Part shown: positions 55,401 through 63,932 of the stretch, piece after piece
Layout: each line of letters begins with the position of its first letter
Numbering within the stretch: position 1 is the stretch's first letter
Assembly (NCBI GenBank): GCA_947503155.1
Contig: CANNCL010000004.1
Location: forward strand, 277,399-341,398
Length of the DNA stretch: 64,000 nt
DNA from: an uncultured Erythrobacter sp.
GTDB taxonomy: Bacteria; Pseudomonadota; Alphaproteobacteria; Sphingomonadales; Sphingomonadaceae
Reading direction: 5' to 3'
Made by a program: the position numbers and the translations under genes
The notes under the pieces: generated by a model
The model's database searches: none
The model's input: only the letters and a program-made list of their open reading frames with translations
Told to the model about the DNA's origin: nothing

Positions 55401-56561
55401 GGCTTCACCGATAATGGCGGCACGATCAACATTATCGATGACGATTTGCTCGTTGATTATGTGCCGATTGTTGGATCGCTGTCGGTTCAAGTGAATGCGG
55501 TCAATCAATTGATCACATCGGCGGATAGCAACCTCGTCACATTCGGCGCGGCGGTAACGGCGGCGCTGAATGCCGGCACGCTTAGCCAAGCGAATTTCGA
55601 TCTGATCAATGACCTGCCTGACAATGCCGCATTCGAAGCTCTGGCTCTCGATGCGCTGCCTTCGCTCAGCGACGGCGCGGCCCGCGAGATCTTCGAAACC
55701 TCCAGCGCGGCCAGCGATGCTCTCAACCGCCATTTGCTGGGCGACAGTTCCGGCGTGTGGGGCGAGTTTATCCTGCGCGGTGCAGACCAAGACGGGGTTT
55801 CGCCATCCGCTGGCGGCTATGACAGTGATCAGACGGTCTTTACCGTTGGCGGCGATTTCGTGTTTGGCGAACGCGGCCGGATCGGTTTGCTTGCCAGCTA
55901 TGCCGACATTGAAAATGACGATTTCACCGGCAATGGACAGCGCGGCCAAACCGACGTGGAAAGCATCAAGGTTGGCCTCTATGTGGCCACCACATTTGCG
56001 GAACGCGGGTTCTTGAACGGCGAGGTCGCTTATCTAACCGGCGAAGTTGACGATGCCCGCAGCGGCTTGCTTGGTCCGATCAACGCGTCTTACGATTTCG
56101 ATGGTCTGGCTTACCGCGTGGTCGCCGGATACGACCTGTTGCCGGATGCGAATGTGTCGGTGACCCCGTCTATTGGTCTGAACGGTGCAAGCCTCAGCTT
56201 TGACGACACTGTCGAAGCGGGCGGATTTGGATTGGGCGTGTCGCGCGGAGATGCAGACTTCATGGAATTGCGCGCTGGCATCGAAGTGGCGGCGCAAATG
56301 TCGCCGCGCGTGAACGGATTTGTTCGCGGCACGGCGGTCTATGACCTCGAAGATGACGCGCGGACGTTTAATCTGACATCGACCGAGCTGGGCGCGTTCT
56401 CAGTTGCGCTGCCGGAACGCGAGCAAAACCGCTTTGAATTGGCCGCCGGGGCATCGGTTGATGTGTCGGAAAGCTTCACCATCGAAGCCGGTTATTTGGG
56501 CGATTACAGCGACGGTTACACCGCGCATTCGGCGCAGATTTCTGCGCGGTTGGCGTTCTAA
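52422..56561 (+). CDS. Autotransporter with internally repeated passenger
   Basis: A type V secreted outer-membrane protein of 1379 residues. It has a signal peptide (about 1-31, ending ALAQ), a cysteine pair (Cys55, Cys64), a long passenger (about 80-1090) of short beta-helix-type repeats (T.NNG.I.T.G), and a C-terminal autotransporter barrel (about 1110-1379) ending RLAF with terminal Phe. Three adjacent repeats of exactly 174 residues (153-326, 327-500, 501-674) lie in the passenger. No protease or adhesin motif seen; surface adhesion is a guess. AAGAGG precedes the ATG. Confidence 0.9.
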   Translation: MTISTSTKIRAIGGASVLALSVSLTGTALAQMAPAPLIAAPTPTAPAAPANAEECTVIAGTITCAPGTDADGFVDLTDDPLGIDVQTGSVVQGPIIVTGAVLGTVDGSIQTSNDFDGGLLIGVGSDVTIGGFVQTTGQFSVGVEMGENGQLTNDGTIYTSGDNFSDAISLAAGSTFTNTGLVQTDGAESFGIFGAGDNITVVNAVTGIIVTSGEASFGVAVLNDASITNAGLIQTFGDFAIGVDTQENGTVINSGNIVTAGTNAFGVGMRNDASFTNSAGGLVSTSGDEARGVSLLLRGTLVNDGTIATTGEDAGAVYALTDANITNNGSITTTGDNLSDAVTVRNNGVITNNGLIQTDGAESSGVFGFGSNVSVTNSATGEITANGIASFGILALGGATVQNDGLVQTAGDFGIGVDVQNDGTIVNNGDILTTGELAYGVGARDNSSFTNGAGGTVSTTGLEAHGVTMLIGSTIINDGTIATTGDEANGIRSLADTNLTNNGSITTTGADAADAVEIRDNSVLTNAGLIQTDGESSIGVFGRGDGITVTNTADGEIITNGDGGFGVSLENGAIVQNDGLVQTSALAGIGIDTLDGGTVVNTGSIITAGDLAIGVNMLDNSAFTNAAGGSVSADGDGLAAVIVGEGSTVDSDGSIATTGDDAIGIIAGDGSAVSLTANSSLTTEGEFSGGVVMLGAGDFSNAGSIATLGDGAQAVTITGASTVNNSGSVDAALARGFDLAGLSTVSNSGTINSGGDDAVRFGTDGSSLTNDGTIGTTGAAAFGVNADGISDVTVVNNGAISATFIGAAADSGTITNAAGGSITGGASGITSTGTGALSVFNSGSITGTSGDAVLLGGGNGTFTQNMGGSVTGNVNLEGGDDTFILAWTASSIAGTVDGGAGNDTAILGGTLDADNLVGFESTTLGTQSDLRISGDRTLQGDVTIDGNIILGLGVDTLTSTGAMVLENTGTITIETPLDVALVGQTVLVLQDGTGFTDNGGTINIIDDDLLVDYVPIVGSLSVQVNAVNQLITSADSNLVTFGAAVTAALNAGTLSQANFDLINDLPDNAAFEALALDALPSLSDGAAREIFETSSAASDALNRHLLGDSSGVWGEFILRGADQDGVSPSAGGYDSDQTVFTVGGDFVFGERGRIGLLASYADIENDDFTGNGQRGQTDVESIKVGLYVATTFAERGFLNGEVAYLTGEVDDARSGLLGPINASYDFDGLAYRVVAGYDLLPDANVSVTPSIGLNGASLSFDDTVEAGGFGLGVSRGDADFMELRAGIEVAAQMSPRVNGFVRGTAVYDLEDDARTFNLTSTELGAFSVALPEREQNRFELAAGASVDVSESFTIEAGYLGDYSDGYTAHSAQISARLAF
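52878..54443 (+). repeat. Three gapless 522-bp (174-residue) repeats in the autotransporter passenger
   Basis: Copies are 52878-53399, 53400-53921 and 53922-54443. Aligned residue by residue they show no insertions. Each is made of about seven shorter 23-26 residue beta-helix turns such as NNGSITTTG...SDAV. Confidence 0.85.
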
Positions 56562-56586
56562 GCAAGCCAATTTGGTTGCACCAAGG

Positions 56587-56621
56587 AAGGGGCTGGCGGC
56601 GCAAGCGGCTGGCCCCTTTTT
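56587..56621 (+). terminator. Rho-independent terminator of the autotransporter
   Basis: AAGGGGC (56587-56593) pairs with GCCCCTT (56612-56618), followed by T residues. It lies between convergent genes. Confidence 0.8.
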
Positions 56622-56628
56622 GTGCCTG

Positions 56629-57669
56629 CTAAACCGCGCCGATAAAATGCGCGCCGGGATGGCGATCTAGCAATGCGGCGAGCCATGCGTCTTGGCGGCC
56701 CTTTTCCACCACCGCAACGATGCATCCGCCAAACCCGCCGCCCGTCAGCCGCGCACCGGCGGCGCCCAATTCCGCCGCATCCGCGACCAATGCGTCGATG
56801 ACCGGCAGCGACATCTCAAAATCATCGCGCATAGAGATATGGCTGTCATTCATCGCCTGTCCCAATGCCGCGACATCGCGCGCCTGCAAGGCCGCAATCG
56901 CATCCAACACGCGGCGGTGTTCTGTCGCGCAATGCAGGGCGCGTTTGCGAAACGGCTGGGCCAAATCGGACCGGGCAATATCGGCGGGGTCGAGCAAGCA
57001 CAGATCATCGGTGCCGAAATGCGCCTTTGCGGTGTCGCATTCCCCTTTGAGTGCGGCGTAACGCCCATCAATCAAACGCCGGGTCAGCCCCGAATGGACC
57101 ACCACGACCGCATGGGTTTGTGGCAGATCGACAATTTCATGTGTCAGATCGCGCGTGTTGAGCGCCATGGCGGTGCCCGGCGCGGCCAACGCCACGGCCA
57201 TTTGGTCCATAATCCCGCAAGGCACGCCCATAAAACCGTTCTCAACCGCGCGGGCGGCGACAGCGATTTCGGTGTCGGTCATGTCGGAGCCAGCGGCGGC
57301 GCGCGCCGCCTTGAGGATCGCGACAATCAGCGCGGCAGACGAAGAGAGGCCGGACCCTTGTGGGATGGCGGAACGGATGGTGAGGTCTGCGCCCCCGGCA
57401 AGCAATCCCATCGCGCGCGCCTGACGCGCAGCGCCCAGCGCGGGGTCGGACCAATGGCCGCTGGCATCCTCTTTCAAATCGCGCCGCGCGGCTTCATCGT
57501 AATGATCGGCGCGCATGGTCACGGTGTTGTCAGCGCGGGGCGCAAGGCTGACCTCTAACCCGATGGAAAGCGCCGCGGGCAGGACCATTCCACCGTTGTA
57601 ATCAATATGTTCGCCAATCAAATTGACCCGGCCCGGTGCGCGTCCAATGAAAGTTTGGGCGGTGTCCAT
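56629..57669 (-). CDS. galK: Galactokinase
   Basis: It phosphorylates galactose in the Leloir pathway. The 346-residue GHMP kinase has the galactose motif GRVNLIGEHIDYNGG, the phosphate loop PQGSGLSSSAAL and GGGFGGCIVAV. The ATG at 57669 is chosen over TTG at 57678, which would overlap galT. Last gene of the alpha-galactosidase-galT-galK operon. Confidence 0.94.
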   Translation of the reverse strand: MDTAQTFIGRAPGRVNLIGEHIDYNGGMVLPAALSIGLEVSLAPRADNTVTMRADHYDEAARRDLKEDASGHWSDPALGAARQARAMGLLAGGADLTIRSAIPQGSGLSSSAALIVAILKAARAAAGSDMTDTEIAVAARAVENGFMGVPCGIMDQMAVALAAPGTAMALNTRDLTHEIVDLPQTHAVVVVHSGLTRRLIDGRYAALKGECDTAKAHFGTDDLCLLDPADIARSDLAQPFRKRALHCATEHRRVLDAIAALQARDVAALGQAMNDSHISMRDDFEMSLPVIDALVADAAELGAAGARLTGGGFGGCIVAVVEKGRQDAWLAALLDRHPGAHFIGAV

Positions 57670-57674
57670 GACCC

Positions 57675-58754
57675 TCAAACCTCGCGCAGAGCTTTGACGG
57701 CGCTTTCTGGCATCACATCGACGGTGAAAACGCCGGTATGTTGCTCAACCGAGGCGAGATATTTCACCCGGCCCGGCGCGCGCAGCAAGGGGTAGAATTG
57801 CACCGTGAAATGGTAATTGCTGGAACCCCCACGCGGCGCAGCATGAAACGCCATCATAGTCGCTGCGGGTTGCTGAAACAGCGCGTCATAGCGCCGCGTA
57901 ACCTCGCCCAGCATCTCTGACAGCCCTTCCAATTCGCCGTCCGTGCAATCCCACGGCCCCTCGCGCCGCTGCTTTGGCGCGATCCAAACCTCATACGGGA
58001 ACCGCGCAAATCGCGGCACAAAGGCGGCGACATTGCCGGCCTCTGCAATGCCGTAATCGGGCAAAGCGGCGGCCATTTCAGCGGCGAGGTCATAACCGCC
58101 TGCGAAGGCGTCGGCGGCGCGCTGTTGAACCAGCGGCACTTGTTCAAAACCGTAAATCTGTCCGTGGGGATGGTGCAAAGTCACGCCAACCGCATCGCCC
58201 CGGTTTTCAAACGGCAGGACATAATTGCACCCGGCTGCAAACAAGGCGTCATACCTGTCGATCAGCGCCGCGACCAAAACTTGGCGGCGATCTGCGCCAA
58301 TGCTGGCCAAATTGCCGGTGCCCGCCGGATCATAGACGACCACGTCGCAGGCTCCGCGTGCAGGCTGCGTCTCTACCCCGGCGATATTTGCGGCATAAGC
58401 AGCATCGCGGTGAAACGCGGCAAATTTATTCTCAAACACCGCCAGTTCAAAATCGGTGAACGGGATTTCAGTCTCAGGCCCGCTTTGTGTGGAGGGCGCG
58501 AGCGGATCATCGGCGGCGGAGGGTTTAAATGTCCGGTTTTGCCGGTGCGCGGCATAGACATTCCATTCCCCGCGCAGCGGATGCAGTCGCAGCTCGCCGC
58601 CTTGGGCAAGGTCATCTGCGCTTTGGGGCAACGGGCCGGCCACATGTTGCGCGCGCCCATACAGCCGCAGCAACCGCCCGTCGGCCTTACGAAAATCGCG
58701 GCGATAAGTGGGCGCCGCGCCGACCGAGCGCGGCAATGATACGATTTCGTTCAT
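57675..58754 (-). CDS. galT: Galactose-1-phosphate uridylyltransferase
   Basis: It exchanges UMP between UDP-glucose and galactose-1-phosphate. The 359-residue protein has the catalytic HPHGQIYGF motif and NLASIGADRRQ. ATGA overlap with the alpha-galactosidase stop; 5 bases separate it from galK. No galE or galM in the window. Confidence 0.94.
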   Translation of the reverse strand: MNEIVSLPRSVGAAPTYRRDFRKADGRLLRLYGRAQHVAGPLPQSADDLAQGGELRLHPLRGEWNVYAAHRQNRTFKPSAADDPLAPSTQSGPETEIPFTDFELAVFENKFAAFHRDAAYAANIAGVETQPARGACDVVVYDPAGTGNLASIGADRRQVLVAALIDRYDALFAAGCNYVLPFENRGDAVGVTLHHPHGQIYGFEQVPLVQQRAADAFAGGYDLAAEMAAALPDYGIAEAGNVAAFVPRFARFPYEVWIAPKQRREGPWDCTDGELEGLSEMLGEVTRRYDALFQQPAATMMAFHAAPRGGSSNYHFTVQFYPLLRAPGRVKYLASVEQHTGVFTVDVMPESAVKALREV

Positions 58755-60937
58755 GCCGCCCCTTCGCAGGATTTCAGGTGATAGAACAGGCAGGTGTCAG
58801 GGAATATGAGCGGCGGTTGAATCCCGTGCCCCATCAATGAAGCGCCTGAGAACACCGCCCCTTCGCCTTGCAAATCGGCGGCATCCACAATTGACGGCGT
58901 GCTGATCGACGGGTTTTGCAACGGCCACACCATCTGCACCCGGTAACGCGCCGCTGGATCGAGGCCCGCAAATTGAATGCGCCTTGGCAAGGTCGCTATC
59001 TCTGTTTCAAGCTTGGCATAGCAAAACAGCGCCTCTTGCTGATCTTTCGAAACGCAGCCCACCAGATTGATATGCGCCTGCGCGCCGAGCCGCAAAAACC
59101 GCCCATCATGGATCAAAGCGCGGTGTTTCTTGTGAAGCGCAATCCCCGCCTTCAAGGTCGCCAGATCGCGCGCATTTTCCCGGCGCAGATCAAGCTCCAT
59201 CCCCATATGGCCAAACACCGCGCTGGCGACGCGGAACGCCATTGGGAATTTGCGGCCCGTAATATGGCACGTCTTTGGCCCGACATGATTGCCCAGCACG
59301 GATAGCGGGAAGAAATGCGATGCCCCGCGCATGATTGCGTGGCGGGCGCGCGCGTCATTATTGTCCGATGTCCAGATGCGGTCCGCATGGCGCATAATGC
59401 CAAAATCCGCGCGCGCACCGCCAGAGGAACAGCTTTCGATCTCCAGCGCCGGATGGGCGATGCGCAGGCTTTGGAGCAATTTGTACACCGCGCGGGTTTG
59501 ATCATGCATCGCGCCGCGCCCGCCGCTGGCCGGGTGATGCGTGTCGCGGTTCATGTCCCATTTGATGTAGTCGATACCGTATTCGGTCACGAGCGCACTG
59601 ATCTTTTCAAACAGATACTCGGTCACCGCGCGCTTGGTCAGGTCCAGCGTCAATTGACCCCGCGACGGGACGGTTTCTACGCCCTCTACGCCCAGCACCC
59701 AATCGGGGTGGGCGCGGTAAAGGTCGCTGTCGGGATTGACCATTTCGGGCTCAAACCACAGGCCGAATTCCATGCCCAGCGCTTTGACGCGGCTAACCAA
59801 CGGGCCAAGCCCATTTGGATAGACATCCTCAGACACAAACCAATCGCCCAGGCCCGCGCCATCATGCCGCCGCCCGCCGAACCAGCCATCGTCCAGCACA
59901 AACCGTTCCGCGCCGACGCCCGCTGCGGCCTCAGCCAATTCGATCAGGGTGCCTTCATCATGGAAGAAATAGACCGCCTCCCACGTATTGTAATGGACGG
60001 GGCGCGGTTTGGCGCGGCTGCGCGGTTCCATCACCTGCGCCTTCAAATAATCGTGAAATGCGTGCGAGGCGCCGTTTAAGCCGCGGCGTGACCACGCGAT
60101 CAGGAAATCGGGCGTTTGGTAGCTGTCACCTTTGCCCAATCGGATTTCGCCCGGAAAGCCCATCTCGCCCATCTGAACGAAACTGCGGCCATCGCTGTGG
60201 CGGTCTATGCGCAGGCGGTGATTGCCGCTCCACGCCAGATGGAATGCGGCGGCCGGGCCGCTGTTCTGGGTCGTCTGCGGCGCGGCCAAGATGCCGCCGG
60301 GAAACACGTCGTGGCTGGTGCGTCCGGCTTTGTTTTCGCGCAGGATACTGCCTTGGAAAGCGGGCACTTCTTCGATGTGAAATTCGCCCGCCCACCGGCC
60401 TGTGAAGCTTAAAAACCGGCTGAGCTGTGCATCGAAGGGCAGGCAAAGCGCGGCGCACCAATCGAGGGTGAACGCCCCCTCTGCGCGGTTCTCAATCACG
60501 GTGTTGCAGGCGAGCAATCCGGTGGCGGCATCCAGGGTAAAATTGTGAACCGCGCCAATGCCAAAATTCGCGTCTTCGCAGCAGATCCTCAGACTATTTT
60601 CATCCGGATTTTCGGTCGCCGTCACCCGCAGATCAATCGCCCAATCCGCCCCATCGCGGTGTCCGATTAATCCAGACGGCCCCGGAATGCCGGTTCCTGT
60701 TTCGTGCAACAATGACCCGTCCAGCGGAACCGCCGCGCCGCCCGGCGCATGTTGCCGGGTCGCCAGCAACGCCAATTCCCCTGCGTTCGCTCCGGGTAAA
60801 TCGTCACCGGCATAGAGGACCTTTGCCCGCTCGCCGATGCCAGCCTCCACCGCCAACAAAGTGCCGCCCGCTCGCACAGAGACGTGGCGGTCGCGGCGGT
60901 CAACATGCCGGGGAATATCGTCAGTCTGCTCCGTCAT
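58751..60937 (-). CDS. GH36 alpha-galactosidase
   Basis: It hydrolyses terminal alpha-galactosides such as melibiose or raffinose. The 728-residue protein has the catalytic TIM barrel with nucleophile Asp461 (YIKWDMNR) and acid/base Asp525 (WTSDNND), plus FVLDDGWFGGRRHD and the CSSGGARAD loop. No signal peptide, so it acts in the cytoplasm. The ATG at 60937 is preferred over TTG at 60949. First gene of the galactose operon, divergent from the symporter. Confidence 0.92.
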   Translation of the reverse strand: MTEQTDDIPRHVDRRDRHVSVRAGGTLLAVEAGIGERAKVLYAGDDLPGANAGELALLATRQHAPGGAAVPLDGSLLHETGTGIPGPSGLIGHRDGADWAIDLRVTATENPDENSLRICCEDANFGIGAVHNFTLDAATGLLACNTVIENRAEGAFTLDWCAALCLPFDAQLSRFLSFTGRWAGEFHIEEVPAFQGSILRENKAGRTSHDVFPGGILAAPQTTQNSGPAAAFHLAWSGNHRLRIDRHSDGRSFVQMGEMGFPGEIRLGKGDSYQTPDFLIAWSRRGLNGASHAFHDYLKAQVMEPRSRAKPRPVHYNTWEAVYFFHDEGTLIELAEAAAGVGAERFVLDDGWFGGRRHDGAGLGDWFVSEDVYPNGLGPLVSRVKALGMEFGLWFEPEMVNPDSDLYRAHPDWVLGVEGVETVPSRGQLTLDLTKRAVTEYLFEKISALVTEYGIDYIKWDMNRDTHHPASGGRGAMHDQTRAVYKLLQSLRIAHPALEIESCSSGGARADFGIMRHADRIWTSDNNDARARHAIMRGASHFFPLSVLGNHVGPKTCHITGRKFPMAFRVASAVFGHMGMELDLRRENARDLATLKAGIALHKKHRALIHDGRFLRLGAQAHINLVGCVSKDQQEALFCYAKLETEIATLPRRIQFAGLDPAARYRVQMVWPLQNPSISTPSIVDAADLQGEGAVFSGASLMGHGIQPPLIFPDTCLFYHLKSCEGAA

Positions 60938-61014
60938 CGCCCATCGCAATGCGTCACCACTTGCGATAGGGCAATCCCAATCCGCCGAAGATGCGGAAAC
61001 TAAAAGGGAAGAGA

Positions 61015-62523
61015 ATGGATATCACTCAGGCCGCGGTTTTCTTGGCGATCACCGCCTTTATCGCTTTTGCCACATATCTGCATTGCCGGGGCAAGCGCGG
61101 AACCGGGTCTGGTGATGAGAAAGACTACTTCCTCGCCAATGGCGGGCTTGCTTGGTATTTTGTCGCTGGTTCGATCACGCTGACGAACCTGTCGACCGAT
61201 CAATTGGTCAGCATGAACGGCAATCAGATGCTGCTGGTTGCGTGGTGGGAATTTGCCGCGGTGGTGGGCCTGTTCATTCTCGCCTTCGTTTTCCTGCCGG
61301 TTTATTACAAAAACAACTGCACCACGACGACGGAGCTGTTGCAGAAAAAATACGGCGATAAGCATATTCGCGCGCTGATCAGCTTGCTGTTTCTGGCCGG
61401 CAATCTGTTCATTTTCCTGCCTGCAATTCTTTACGGCGGATCGAAGTTTTTCCTGTCGATGCTGGGCATGGATCAGGGGATCGAAAACCTGATGCTGTTC
61501 TCTGTGGTGCTCGCCTTGGTCGGCGCGGCCTATGCGATTTTCGGCGGTCTGCGCGCGGTGGCGGTGTCGGATACCTATTCGGGTGTGCTGATCCTCAGCC
61601 TCGCTCTGGTGGTGGTGTTCCTCGCGCTCAAAGCGATAGATTTCGATCTCAGCGGCATCCCGGCGGAGCGTTTGACGCTGATCGGGGATAACGATTCCGA
61701 CATTCCGTGGCACACATTGTTGACGGGGATGATCTTCATTCAGACATTTTATTGGTCGACCAATCAAACCATAACTCAGCGCGCAATGGCATCGCCCAGC
61801 GTGGGTGAGGCGCAAAAGGGCGTGATGGCGGCAGCAGGCATTCGGTTGCTGATCGTGCCGCTGATCGTGGTGGTGCCGGGGATCGTGTCGTACAAATTGT
61901 TTGGCGATGTGCCGCAAGACGGCGCCTATGGAATGATCGTCGCAGAAGTCCTGCCGCTGTGGCTATCGGGCGCCTTTGCGGCGGCCTTGTTCGCGGCGGT
62001 GCTGACGACGTTTAACTCGATCCTCAACGCATCGGCTGCGCTCTATGTGTGCGACATGCACGAGGCGTATGTTGGGAAAGCCAAAAGCGTCGGGCGGTTG
62101 GGCGCGATTGTGTCGATCGTGATGAGCCTATTCGCGCTCGCGCTCGTGCCGTTTTTCGCCAGTCAGGAAAGCCTGATCAACACGGTGCAAGAGCTCTACG
62201 GCCTGCTTTCCATGCCGATCCTTTCGGCGTTCATAGTCGGCCTTGCGTTTAAAGGGGTCGAGGCGCGAGCATCGATGGTCGGCGTGGTCACGGGCGTTGT
62301 TTTTTACGGTTTTTGGGCGGCGCCGCTCGACTGGGTAATCGCCTTGCGCGGTGCAGCGATGGAGGCAATCGGCGGCGGTTCTTTGCTAAATGTGCATTAC
62401 ATTCACTGGATGGCTTGCACCTTGCTGCTCGCGGTGTTCACCTCGCTGTTCATTAACCGCGCGGTGTTTGGCAATAGCGCACGGCTTGCTTTCGGTAGCC
62501 ATGAAGCCGCAAGCGTTCAGTAA
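61015..62523 (+). CDS. Sodium:solute symporter, probable galactose/galactoside transporter
   Basis: A 502-residue SSS/SGLT-type transporter with 13-14 membrane helices. Conserved segments include YFLANGGLAWYFVAGSITLTNLSTDQL, YGGSKF and FYWSTNQTITQRA. These resemble bacterial vSGLT more than proline symporters, and the divergent alpha-galactosidase-galTK operon supports a galactose substrate. The start at 61015 has AAAAGGGAAGAG upstream. Confidence 0.88.
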   Translation: MDITQAAVFLAITAFIAFATYLHCRGKRGTGSGDEKDYFLANGGLAWYFVAGSITLTNLSTDQLVSMNGNQMLLVAWWEFAAVVGLFILAFVFLPVYYKNNCTTTTELLQKKYGDKHIRALISLLFLAGNLFIFLPAILYGGSKFFLSMLGMDQGIENLMLFSVVLALVGAAYAIFGGLRAVAVSDTYSGVLILSLALVVVFLALKAIDFDLSGIPAERLTLIGDNDSDIPWHTLLTGMIFIQTFYWSTNQTITQRAMASPSVGEAQKGVMAAAGIRLLIVPLIVVVPGIVSYKLFGDVPQDGAYGMIVAEVLPLWLSGAFAAALFAAVLTTFNSILNASAALYVCDMHEAYVGKAKSVGRLGAIVSIVMSLFALALVPFFASQESLINTVQELYGLLSMPILSAFIVGLAFKGVEARASMVGVVTGVVFYGFWAAPLDWVIALRGAAMEAIGGGSLLNVHYIHWMACTLLLAVFTSLFINRAVFGNSARLAFGSHEAASVQ

Positions 62524-62538
62524 AAGGACGCAGCGTAA

Positions 62539-63816
62539 TCAGGCGCGCTGCTTTTGGATCGCTTTGCTGCGCGCATCGACCCGCTTAAACGCGGTGAAGG
62601 GCGGCACGTTTTCATCCACGCGCCCTTCGCGGCCCAGCGTCCAAAGCTGTTCATAGAACCAATACACGCCCGCAAAACCGTTGATCGCTTTGATCATTTG
62701 AAAACGCTTTAGGAAACTCAGCCAACCGGGGATGAGGTCAAGCCGGTCCTCATAACGCGGCAGATCGTCGCGGCCTTCGATGAGCTGTTTCGGCGCATCG
62801 GTGATCACGCATAAGGGGCGGCCCAATCCGATCACATCGGCGGCTTTTTGATCCAATGCCTGTTCCATCGCGGCGCGGCTGCGGAAACCGCCAGTGACCA
62901 TCAGCGGCACGTTTACATGCGCCTGCATCGCCTGAGCGAAATCGACAAAATACGCCTCGCGCGCGGCGGTGGATGGGGCGACGTTTTGCTCTTCGACATC
63001 CTCCATGCCTTCGGCCCCCATCAGTTTGGGCTGTTCATAGGTGCCGCCGGAAATTTCGATGAGGTCGGCTGTGTCTTCCTCCAACCATTTGACGACCTGC
63101 AAACTGTCTTCAAAATCAAAGCCGCCTTTTTGGAAATCGGCGCTGTTGAGTTTGACTGAGATTGGAAATTCAGGGCCGACGGCGGCGCGTGTTGCTGTGA
63201 CGATTTCGCGCAGGAACCGCGCACGGTTTTCTAGGGTTCCGCCATATTCGTCCGTGCGTAAATTGACGCGCGGCGAAAGGAATTGCGACACCAAATAGCC
63301 ATGTGCCGCGTGGATTTGTACGCCGGTAAAGCCCGCATCTTTCAGCGCGCGCGCCGCGATTGCCCAGCGATTTACGAGGTCGGCAATTTCGCCGGTTGTG
63401 AGCGGGGATGGCTTGCCAAATTGACCGCCCGGAAGCGCCAAGGCGACATCGGAAGAGGATTTGGGCGAGGGGTTCACCAGTTTCTGCGTTTGCCGCCCGC
63501 CATGGCTGATCTGCGCCCAAAGATGGGTGTTGTTCCTAGTGCCGGCCTGCGCCCAGCTTTTCAGCCGCGCGGCCATATCGGCGTCCGGTTCGCGGTCGAT
63601 GATGACATTGCCGGGGCGTTCCAAATGGTCCTTATCCACGATGACATTGCCCGTAAGCAGCATCCCCGCGCCGCCATCGGACCAAATGCCATACAGCCGT
63701 TCCAGTTCCGGCGTTGGGCGTCCGTCCGGCGTCGCCAGCCCCTCTGTCATCGCCGCTTTCGCAATGCGATTGGGAAGAACAGCGCCGCAAGGCAAGGTCA
63801 GCGGGGTGTTGAGCAT
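62539..63816 (-). CDS. NADH:flavin oxidoreductase, Old Yellow Enzyme family
   Basis: A 425-residue FMN-dependent oxidoreductase with an OYE TIM barrel: NRIAKAAMTEGLATPDG, HLWAQISHGGRQ, GFTGVQIHAAHGYLVSQFLSP and GGTLENRARFL. Substrate unknown; such enzymes reduce activated alkenes. The start at 63816 gives MLNTPLTLP. Convergent with the symporter gene by 15 bases. Confidence 0.88.
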   Translation of the reverse strand: MLNTPLTLPCGAVLPNRIAKAAMTEGLATPDGRPTPELERLYGIWSDGGAGMLLTGNVIVDKDHLERPGNVIIDREPDADMAARLKSWAQAGTRNNTHLWAQISHGGRQTQKLVNPSPKSSSDVALALPGGQFGKPSPLTTGEIADLVNRWAIAARALKDAGFTGVQIHAAHGYLVSQFLSPRVNLRTDEYGGTLENRARFLREIVTATRAAVGPEFPISVKLNSADFQKGGFDFEDSLQVVKWLEEDTADLIEISGGTYEQPKLMGAEGMEDVEEQNVAPSTAAREAYFVDFAQAMQAHVNVPLMVTGGFRSRAAMEQALDQKAADVIGLGRPLCVITDAPKQLIEGRDDLPRYEDRLDLIPGWLSFLKRFQMIKAINGFAGVYWFYEQLWTLGREGRVDENVPPFTAFKRVDARSKAIQKQRA

Positions 63817-63932
63817 GAGGTTTTTTCCAGAACAGTTGTACTTTGAAACTGGAGTAGAGCAGCGAATCAAATTGCTCAAGTTTGGGCGCGTGAGGCACCG
63901 TTGAACTCACGATCAAGCTGGATAACACAATT

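Noticed and set aside
54582..55949. Long minus-strand open frame (455 codons) inside the autotransporter gene
   Set aside because: It is antisense to a clearly coding, repetitive gene of biased composition; no family motifs, no ribosome-binding site.
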